A DNA stretch of 9,561 nt from JAIPGX01 sp041650475 (GTDB lineage Bacteria; Babelota; Babeliae; Babelales; UASB340). A program made the position numbers and the translations under genes. The DNA is taken from assembly GCA_041650475.1 (NCBI GenBank), contig JBAZLD010000024.1, positions 1-9,561 on the forward strand, given 5' to 3'. Below the pieces are notes generated by a model. It did not search any database, was not told the DNA's origin, and saw only the letters and a program-made list of their open reading frames with translations. Below, one piece after another: positions 1-5,659 of this stretch; position 1 is the first letter of the stretch, and each line of letters starts with the position of its first letter.

Positions 1-1
1 T

Positions 2-1042
2 AACGCTTTAGTTTATGGAATCAGCAACAATTCTAATGCTATTATCAAAAACACTAGAGATATTTTGAGCAACTCTAATGCCCTGCTTTATGGTATTAAG
101 AATAACAGTAATACTATAATCGCTCTTGATAATTATATTGATTCTGAACTTGCTGGCACTGTCAGAGCCAATTCTAGAAACATAAGTTACAACTCTAATG
201 CCCTACTAAATCTTGACGATTATGTCAGAACAGAAGTTGATGGTGCCGTTCGTGCCAACTCTAGAAATATTTCTTATAACAGCAATGCTTTGTTGTATGG
301 CATCACCAACAATTCTAATGCCATTATCAAAAACACTAGAGATATTTTGAGCAACTCTAATGCCCTGCTTTATGGTATTAAGAATAACAGTAATACTATA
401 ATCGCTCTTGATACTTATATTGACACCCAACTCGATGGCGCTGTTAGAGCCAATTCTCGAAATATAAGCTACAACTCTAATGCTTTACTAAATCTTGATG
501 ATTATGTCAGAACAGAAATTGATGGCGCTATTCGTGCCAATTCTAGAAATATTGTTTATAACTCTAACGCTTTAGTTTATGGAATCAGCAACAATTCTAA
601 TGCTATTATCAAAAACACTAGAGATATTTTGAGCAATTCTAATGCCCTAATTTATGGCATTAAAAATAACAGTAATGCTATAATCGCCATTAATAGTAAT
701 ATTGATTCTGAACTAGCTGGCGCTGTTAGAGCTAACTCTAGAAACATAAGCTATAACTCTAATGCTCTACTAAATCTTGACGATTATGTAAGAACTGAAA
801 TCGATGGCAATATCAGAGCTAACTCTAGAAATATAAGCTACAACAGCAATGCTTTGTTGTATGGCATTGTTAACAATAGTAACGCTTTAGTTTATGGAAT
901 CAGCAACAATTCTAATGCTATTATCAAAAACACTAGAGATATTTTGAGCAATTCTAATGCCCTAATTTATGGCATTAAAAATAACAGTAATGCTATAATC
1001 GCTCTTGATACTTATATTGACACTCAACTCGATGGCGCTGTT
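2..1042 (+). repeat. Higher-order tandem repeat, 282-nt (94-residue) unit
   Basis: The segment preceding SNSNAL recurs at 65, 347, 629 and 944. The spacings are 282, 282 and 315 nt; the last equals 282 plus 33. Each 94-residue unit is made of three sub-blocks of about 32, 29 and 33 residues: SNSNALLYGIK..., RANSRN...LDDYVRTE..., and RANSRN...IIKNTRDIL. A partial unit precedes 65, and a final 32-residue block runs to 1042. All copies stay in frame and differ mostly at single bases. The array continues to the left of the window. Confidence 0.95.
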
Positions 1043-2437
1043 AGAGCCAATTCTAGAAATATTTCTTATAACTCTAATGCCATTCTTACTTTAGGAAGTC
1101 TAGATCTTTCAGTTCTTCAGGGAGCCGTAAGAGCCAATTCTAGAAATATTTCTTATAACTCTAACGCCATTCTTACTTTAGGAACCCTAGATCTTTCAGT
1201 TCTTCAGGGGGCCATAAGAGCCAATTCTAGAAATATTTCTTATAACTCTAACGCCATTCTTACTTTAGGAGCCCTAGACCTTTCAGTTCTTCAGGGGGCC
1301 GTAAGAGCCAATTCTAGAAATATTTCTTATAACTCTAACGCCATTCTCACTTTAGGAGCTCTAGATCTTTCAGTTCTTCAGGGGGCTGTAAGAGCCAATT
1401 CTAGAAATATTGTTTACAACTCTAATGCGATAATAGCCTCTATAAATGTAGTAGGCCAGGGTGAATCATATAATATAGCCTCTGACATCGATCTTGGTGG
1501 AACCGCAGCAAATCCTCAAGCCTTCTATCTATCAAGAGGTATTAGTACTATATCTGGAACATACCCACATGTTCGCTTGCATGCAGGGGTTACATTCTTT
1601 AGTAGTCCAATAGATTTAAATGGAGGAACCCTTGTATTATCTGGCGGAGATTCAATTTTTTCTGCAGGAACTACAATAGAATCTAGTGGCAATTTTAGTT
1701 TACTAAATCATGCAATAGTTTTAGGAAACGACCTAACTATATCAGATGGTGTAGAATTGACATTTACAACAAGCGGTATACTAGACGGTCAAGATCATAA
1801 TTTAATACTTGATGGAAGTTCTAAACTCAAGCTGGATAATAATGTAACTTTAACAATTAAAAATATGCATATCAAAAAATTAAAAGACTTTAGTGATGAT
1901 ACAAGTTCAATTTGTATGAATCAATCTAAATCTAGACTTGCACTACAAAATGCAGAATTATGTTTTGATCGAGACTTATCTTTTACTTTAGGAGAGTTAT
2001 ATGTTATTGATGATGTAAAAATTAATGGTACAAACCAATTAATTTATACATCAACTCAATATTTAAGAATAGATAAAAATTCAACATTCATGTTTGACAT
2101 TAACACATCCTTCAGCTTTGCACCAATTCAAGCAAAGAATAATTTAATAACAATGCAAGATTCAACTTCTCAAATATTCTTAAATGGTGCTTCGCTAAAG
2201 ACAACTTACACTGGAATACAATTAACAAAGGGAACATTAAAACTTGATCATAAAAACTATTTATACAATCAAGATGGTGTAGGAACTGGAGCATCTAATA
2301 TTTCTCAAGCAATAATATTTGGTGATGGCATAACTACAAATAATGATTTATATATAGAAATATTGCCTGGAGCATCATTAGATCTTAAGAGCGGTATCTT
2401 GGATTTTAGAAACTTAAATGAAGATACCCCATTTTAA
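2..2437 (+). CDS. Giant Asn/Ser-rich repeat protein, coiled-coil stalk plus beta-solenoid-like C-terminus (5' end outside window)
   Basis: The frame is open from base 2, so the gene begins upstream; the TTG at 65 lies inside a repeat and is not a start. The visible part is 811 residues. The first ~460 are tandem units built from RANSRNISYNSNAL, NSNALLYGIKN and IIKNTRDIL-type segments, with Ile/Val/Leu three before and four after each key Asn, as in a parallel coiled coil with Asn core layers. From about 1430 onward the repeats stop. The rest is rich in short beta-strand patterns with Asp/Gly turns (e.g. DLNGGTLVLSGGDSIF, GASLDLKSGILDF), resembling a beta-helix passenger domain. No C-terminal transmembrane barrel, sorting motif or YadA-type anchor is visible; the protein ends NEDTPF. 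Surface or secreted adhesin/structural fibre is an inference. I recognise no named family. The repeats are visibly less AT-rich than the rest of the window. Confidence 0.85.
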   Translation, partial: NALVYGISNNSNAIIKNTRDILSNSNALLYGIKNNSNTIIALDNYIDSELAGTVRANSRNISYNSNALLNLDDYVRTEVDGAVRANSRNISYNSNALLYGITNNSNAIIKNTRDILSNSNALLYGIKNNSNTIIALDTYIDTQLDGAVRANSRNISYNSNALLNLDDYVRTEIDGAIRANSRNIVYNSNALVYGISNNSNAIIKNTRDILSNSNALIYGIKNNSNAIIAINSNIDSELAGAVRANSRNISYNSNALLNLDDYVRTEIDGNIRANSRNISYNSNALLYGIVNNSNALVYGISNNSNAIIKNTRDILSNSNALIYGIKNNSNAIIALDTYIDTQLDGAVRANSRNISYNSNAILTLGSLDLSVLQGAVRANSRNISYNSNAILTLGTLDLSVLQGAIRANSRNISYNSNAILTLGALDLSVLQGAVRANSRNISYNSNAILTLGALDLSVLQGAVRANSRNIVYNSNAIIASINVVGQGESYNIASDIDLGGTAANPQAFYLSRGISTISGTYPHVRLHAGVTFFSSPIDLNGGTLVLSGGDSIFSAGTTIESSGNFSLLNHAIVLGNDLTISDGVELTFTTSGILDGQDHNLILDGSSKLKLDNNVTLTIKNMHIKKLKDFSDDTSSICMNQSKSRLALQNAELCFDRDLSFTLGELYVIDDVKINGTNQLIYTSTQYLRIDKNSTFMFDINTSFSFAPIQAKNNLITMQDSTSQIFLNGASLKTTYTGIQLTKGTLKLDHKNYLYNQDGVGTGASNISQAIIFGDGITTNNDLYIEILPGASLDLKSGILDFRNLNEDTPF
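869..901 (+). repeat. 33-nt (11-residue) in-frame duplication inside the third unit
   Basis: In the third unit the block NSNALLYGI is followed by an extra VNNSNALVYGI before the usual SNNSNAII, lengthening this unit from 282 to 315 nt. The exact edges are ambiguous because the duplicated segment is itself repetitive. The added length is exactly one hendecad (11 residues), which would keep a coiled-coil register. Confidence 0.8.
1043..1390 (+). repeat. Four tandem 87-nt (29-residue) units
   Basis: Units begin at 1043, 1130, 1217 and 1304, each encoding RANSRNISYNSNAILTLG followed by xLDLSVLQGA(V/I). A fifth unit begins at 1391 and diverges after YNSNAI. By eye, units two and three differ at only about three bases of 87, so the array has been amplified or homogenised recently. 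It replaces the LDDYVRTE version of the 29-residue block used further upstream. Confidence 0.95.
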
Positions 2438-2469
2438 TATGACCCATTTTTAAAAAAATCTATTTTGCT

Positions 2470-2475
2470 TATAAT
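2470..2475 (+). promoter_or_regulatory. Candidate -10 box for the carboxylase operon
   Basis: A perfect TATAAT lies 43 bases before the ATG at 2519, in the 81-nt gap after the repeat protein. A poor -35 candidate (TTTTTA, 2447-2452) sits 17 bases upstream of it. Such boxes are common by chance in DNA this AT-rich, so this is tentative. No clear Shine-Dalgarno sequence precedes the ATG at 2519. Confidence 0.3.
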
Positions 2476-2518
2476 ATCTTTTATTACTTTTTATAAATTT
2501 ATTTAAAGCTTATTGTTT

Positions 2519-4042
2519 ATGAAAAAAATTAAAAAAATATTAATTGCTAATAGATCAGAAATTGTTTCAAGAATTAATGCAACATGCAAAGCATTAAATA
2601 TAAAAACAGTATCAATATATTCTCCTGAAGATAAATATTTAAAATATGTATTTGATACAGATGAAAGATATCCATTATCTAAAAATGGTTATTCTGCATA
2701 TTTAAATCAAGAAGAAATTATTAATATAGCACTTAATGCACAAGTTGATGCCATACATCCAGGTTATGGTTTTTTATCTGAAAATTCACAATTTGCTCAA
2801 AAAATAATAGATACTGGACTTATCTGGATCGGTCCAAATCCTGAAACCATAAAATTAATGGGAAATAAAATTTGTGCACGCAATACTTTATTAAGTAAAC
2901 AAATTCCTGTAATCCCTGGTTTTTATTTAAAAGAAATAAATCAAGAAACACTTAAAAAAATTGAAAAAGAAATTGGGTATCCAATAATTTTAAAAGATCC
3001 AAACGGTGGTGGAGGCAAAGCCATAAAAAAAATAAATTCTGAACAAGAATTAAAAATTTCTTTTGAAGCTATAAAAATAGAAGTAAAAAAACTCACAGGC
3101 TCAACAGAATTACTTTTAGAAAAATACATACAAAATGGCAGACACATAGAAATTCAAATCGCTGGAGATTCACAAAATTTTGTACATTTTTATGAAAGAG
3201 AATGCTCTATACAAAGACGTCACCAAAAAATTATAGAAGAAACACCATGTAATTTTGTTTCTCAAGAAATTTTAAATAAAATGTACGAAACAGCAATAAT
3301 AGCAGCACAAAGTATTAAATACAAAAATATAGGTACTGTAGAATTTTTAGTAACAAATGATCAAAATTTACAAAACTCAAATTTTAAAAAAACAAAATTT
3401 TATTTTTTAGAAGTAAACACAAGATTACAAGTTGAGCATAGTGTTACAGAATTAACAACAGGAATAGATTTGGTGGCTCTACAAATAGAAATAGCGCAAA
3501 CAAATTTATTATCGTATAAACAAAAAAATATTTTTAGAAAAAATCATGCAATAGAATGCAGAATTTATGCAGAAGATCCAGACAATAATTTTATGCCAAG
3601 CACAGGACAAATTATAAACTTAAATTTTCCTGATGACCCTTTTTTAAGAATTGATCATAACTTAGAAGAAAATTTGATAATAAATGCTTTTTTTGATCCC
3701 ATGATAGCAAAGGTCACAATACTTGGACAAAATAGAGATAATGCAATATCTAAAATGCTTCATGTTTTAGAAAAATTAAATATTTCTGGCATAAAAACAA
3801 ATATATATTTTTTAAAAAATATATTAAAAACTACAAAATTTTTATCTGGTGATTTTGATACGCAAATTTTGGGGGATCAGAATTTTTTACACAAGCTCAT
3901 CCAAAATATAACAACCTCTGATCGCCATAGCTACATAGCAGCAACGGCGGTAAAATTATTTCAAGAAATTATTAATAAAAAAAATAATTTTAATAAAAAT
4001 CAAAATACAAATAAAAACTGGAGAGATCAACTGTGGGAGTAA
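2519..4042 (+). CDS. accC: Biotin carboxylase subunit of an acyl-CoA (acetyl/propionyl-CoA type) carboxylase
   Basis: ATP-dependent carboxylation of protein-bound biotin in the cytoplasm, the first half-reaction of acyl-CoA carboxylases. The 507-residue protein (from ATG 2519; the TTG two codons earlier is less likely) shows the whole family signature. It has IANRSEI at 9-15 (usually NRGEI), HPGYGFLSEN at 80-89, Lys117, Lys159, the Gly-rich ATP loop PNGGGGKA at 161-168, ERECSIQRRHQKIIEE at 226-241, Glu275, EVNTRLQVEH at 298-307 (usually EMNTR) and ECRIYAEDP at 346-354. All expected catalytic and ATP-binding residues appear present. It is longer than E. coli AccC (449 residues): about 65 extra C-terminal residues follow the core, as in the fused alpha chains of propionyl/methylcrotonyl-CoA carboxylases. 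Its stop codon lies inside the next gene. The true acyl-CoA substrate cannot be read from this subunit. Confidence 0.95.
   Translation: MKKIKKILIANRSEIVSRINATCKALNIKTVSIYSPEDKYLKYVFDTDERYPLSKNGYSAYLNQEEIINIALNAQVDAIHPGYGFLSENSQFAQKIIDTGLIWIGPNPETIKLMGNKICARNTLLSKQIPVIPGFYLKEINQETLKKIEKEIGYPIILKDPNGGGGKAIKKINSEQELKISFEAIKIEVKKLTGSTELLLEKYIQNGRHIEIQIAGDSQNFVHFYERECSIQRRHQKIIEETPCNFVSQEILNKMYETAIIAAQSIKYKNIGTVEFLVTNDQNLQNSNFKKTKFYFLEVNTRLQVEHSVTELTTGIDLVALQIEIAQTNLLSYKQKNIFRKNHAIECRIYAEDPDNNFMPSTGQIINLNFPDDPFLRIDHNLEENLIINAFFDPMIAKVTILGQNRDNAISKMLHVLEKLNISGIKTNIYFLKNILKTTKFLSGDFDTQILGDQNFLHKLIQNITTSDRHSYIAATAVKLFQEIINKKNNFNKNQNTNKNWRDQLWE
4020..4025 (+). promoter_or_regulatory. Shine-Dalgarno for the GTG start of the BCCP gene
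   Basis: GGAGAG lies inside the end of the biotin carboxylase gene, seven bases before the GTG at 4033. This supports GTG 4033 as a genuine start and argues that BC and BCCP are two coupled genes rather than one gene with a sequencing frameshift. Confidence 0.6.
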
Positions 4043-4518
4043 AACTACTTTATTTTTGTGCAAAACAAAATATCTTAATTTTTGAAGTTGATAACGAAAT
4101 TTACAAAGCAAAAATTAACCAAGTAGAATCACAATTTTATGTTTATATTTACAATTTTAACAAAAATTTTATTATAAATTTAAATAACAAATTTGTACCA
4201 ACTACAAAAATAGATATCAATAAAAAAATAAATTCTGTTTTTGAAAAACAAATAAAAAGCCCTCTAAGTGGTAGAGTTATAAAAATAAATGTAATTGAGG
4301 GGCAATTTGTTAAAAAAAATGAAACTTTATTAATAATTGAATCTATGAAAATGGAAAACGAAATAAGGGCAACAAGTGATGCATTTATAAAAAGTATTCC
4401 AATTTCCAACGGAGATTTGATAAAACAAAATCAAATACTTATTTTTTTAGAAAAAAGGGAGAATGAAGATGCAATCATCAAAAATAAAGATGAACAAAAG
4501 GCAATTCAGGATTGGTGA
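4033..4518 (+). CDS. accB: Biotin carboxyl carrier protein (biotinyl/lipoyl-attachment domain)
   Basis: A 161-residue protein that carries biotin between the carboxylase and carboxyltransferase sites. The biotinyl domain covers about 74-140: SPLSGRVIKINVIEGQFV, then the attachment motif ESMKMENE with Lys106 as the biotinylated residue. The N-terminal ~60 residues form short beta strands (ILIFEVDNEIYKAKI, QFYVYIYNF, FIINL). They recall the beta-barrel that links BC and BCCP in fused carboxylase alpha chains rather than the Ala/Pro-rich linker of typical AccB. The GTG start overlaps the upstream gene by 10 nt and has a good ribosome site, so translational coupling is likely. The last ~22 residues are charged, fall outside the domain and overlap the start of the next gene. 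The symbol accB is functional only; this could equally be the C-terminal part of a split pccA-type chain. Confidence 0.9.
   Translation: MGVKLLYFCAKQNILIFEVDNEIYKAKINQVESQFYVYIYNFNKNFIINLNNKFVPTTKIDINKKINSVFEKQIKSPLSGRVIKINVIEGQFVKKNETLLIIESMKMENEIRATSDAFIKSIPISNGDLIKQNQILIFLEKRENEDAIIKNKDEQKAIQDW
4457..4461 (+). promoter_or_regulatory. Shine-Dalgarno deciding the MerR-like start
   Basis: GGGAG is only one base from the ATG at 4463 but seven bases from the ATG at 4469. The second ATG is therefore the more probable start. A third in-frame ATG at 4490 has no comparable site. Confidence 0.55.
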
Positions 4519-4966
4519 ATTGGCCAAAGAATTAAAGGTAAAAAAATTTGTAATAAGATTTTGGGAAAAGGAATTTGATTTACAATCAGATAGATCTTCC
4601 GGTGGTCAAAGGTTTTATACATATAATGATCTACAAACTTTTTTAACTATTAAAAATTTGTTATACGACAAAAAATTTACTATCTCTGGTGCAAAGTTAC
4701 AATTAAAAAATATAAATAAAGAAATAGAAAATATGATCAACATAGAATCTGATATAAAAAAAAATAATTTAGAAACAGACAAAATTAACCCTGCACAAAA
4801 AGTAGAATTTCAGGATTGCTACAATACGGCAATCAAAGAAAATCAAGAAATTATAGAAAAAAAAATAGAAACCAAAGAAATTTTTGAATATCAAATTTCT
4901 CAAGATATCTTAGAAAAAATTAATTTATTAAAAAAACAACTTATAAATTTAAGAGAAAATTTATAA
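4469..4966 (+). CDS. MerR-family DNA-binding transcriptional regulator
   Basis: A 165-residue protein. Residues ~12-80 form a MerR-type winged helix-turn-helix: FRIGELAKELKVKKFVIRFW, then EKEF, SGGQRFYTYNDLQ and a helix with ISGAKLQL. The RFWEKEF and GGQRFY elements are typical of the small-effector-free MerR group (tryptophan at the end of the recognition helix, conserved G-x-R-x-Y wing). The remaining ~80 residues are Lys/Glu/Asn-rich and probably helical, ending in a leucine-patterned segment (ILEKINLLKKQLINLREN) that could dimerise. There is no Cys-rich metal-binding loop; the single visible Cys is isolated, so metal sensing is unlikely. The gene overlaps the BCCP gene by 50 nt in another frame, so it is cotranscribed with the carboxylase. 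The target is unknown; regulating this operon is only a guess from position. Two runs of nine A's (4756-4764, 4857-4865) are read in frame. Confidence 0.85.
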   Translation: MQSSKIKMNKRQFRIGELAKELKVKKFVIRFWEKEFDLQSDRSSGGQRFYTYNDLQTFLTIKNLLYDKKFTISGAKLQLKNINKEIENMINIESDIKKNNLETDKINPAQKVEFQDCYNTAIKENQEIIEKKIETKEIFEYQISQDILEKINLLKKQLINLRENL

Positions 4967-5116
4967 TTGAAATTATATCATTTTTTTTAAGATCAAGCAC
5001 TTGAATTTTTAAAATTTTTTTGTAAAATTTTTTTAGTACTTTTTAATAATGTTTTATAAAAAAACTATTATAAAAAGCAGTTTTAATAAAATTTATTACA
5101 ATTTTTTTTAAACAAA

Positions 5117-5148
5117 AAAAAAGGCGTGTAATTTTACACGCCTTTTTT
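5117..5148. terminator. Bidirectional intrinsic terminator between convergent operons
   Basis: A perfect 14-bp stem: AAAAAAGGCGTGTA (5117-5130) pairs with TACACGCCTTTTTT (5135-5148) around an ATTT loop. The GC-rich part is flanked by A and T tracts, so it can end transcription on both strands: the carboxylase/MerR operon from the left and the exported-protein operon from the right. The 188-nt gap 4967-5154 otherwise holds only A/T-rich sequence in which I see no gene. Confidence 0.9.
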
Positions 5149-5154
5149 AATTTA

Positions 5155-5607
5155 TTATTCTTCTTGTTGCAGCTGTGTTGCTAATTCTTCATCAATCTTT
5201 TTTTGCATAGAATTTATTTTTTCTGATAAATTTTTTATTTTTTCTTTAATTTTTTGAGTAGTCTCTAACATTTTAGATATTTTAGACACTGTTTTGTCAC
5301 ACTGTGTATTTAATATACCTAAAGTTTTTAAATATTGATTTATTAATTCCTGACTCATTAATTTTGATCCAGAAATATATTCAGATATATTTTGTTGCAT
5401 TGTTTTTAATATGTTATCTAAATAATTTAAATCAGCCGTAATTGAATTTTCTGTCTTTTGTTGATTGATATTTTTTTCATTTGATTTTTTAATATCTCCC
5501 ATATTCTTTTTTAAATAATTTATTGAATCTACTTTTCCAAAAATTTGTGCTTGCAAACTAATACAAGTAAGAACTAAAATTAAAATTAAAAATTTATTTT
5601 TACACAT
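5155..5607 (-). CDS. Small exported coiled-coil protein, function unknown
   Basis: 150 residues. The start is a short basic stretch, then a hydrophobic segment (FLILILVLTCISLQA), a plausible Sec signal peptide cleaved after about residue 20 (SLQA before Q). The Cys inside it does not sit in a good lipobox. The mature part is almost all helix-forming, with Lys/Glu/Gln/Asn and spaced Ile/Leu (e.g. KIKEKIKNLSEKINSMQKKI), consistent with a coiled coil, and ends in LQQEE. AGGAGA (5616-5621) lies eight bases before the ATG, a strong ribosome site. It is the last gene of the minus-strand cluster, 52 nt after the tectonin-like gene, and the hairpin at 5117-5148 follows its stop directly. No family recognised; a periplasmic or secreted partner of the upstream proteins is conceivable but unproven. 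Confidence 0.75.
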   Translation of the reverse strand: MCKNKFLILILVLTCISLQAQIFGKVDSINYLKKNMGDIKKSNEKNINQQKTENSITADLNYLDNILKTMQQNISEYISGSKLMSQELINQYLKTLGILNTQCDKTVSKISKMLETTQKIKEKIKNLSEKINSMQKKIDEELATQLQQEE

Positions 5608-5615
5608 ATTTTCAA

Positions 5616-5621
5616 TCTCCT
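5616..5621 (-). promoter_or_regulatory. Shine-Dalgarno of the small exported protein
   Basis: AGGAGA on the minus strand, eight bases before the ATG at 5607. It fixes the start that includes the signal peptide. Confidence 0.65.
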
Positions 5622-5659
5622 AAATTTTAAAAAACACATAAAATAATAAAAACGCTATT

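Noticed and set aside
206..430. 74-residue open frame on the minus strand in the repeat region
   Set aside because: It is antisense to the repeats, and its openness follows from their repeated codon pattern; no ribosome site or domain.
1043..1390. Regular direct repeats resembling a CRISPR or satellite array
   Set aside because: The repeats are contiguous, in frame and coding, with no unique spacers; they are protein repeats.
2..1390. Many N-x-S sequons (NIS, NNS) in the repeats as a glycosylation signal
   Set aside because: They follow automatically from the Asn/Ser-rich repeat composition; no evidence for an N-glycosylation system here.
2513..2515. TTG as start of the biotin carboxylase
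   Set aside because: The ATG two codons later gives the usual MKKIKKILIANR beginning; nothing favours the TTG.
4967..5116. Possible small RNA or extra gene in the AT-rich gap before the terminator
   Set aside because: Only A/T runs and weak inverted repeats; no start with ribosome site and no clear promoter.
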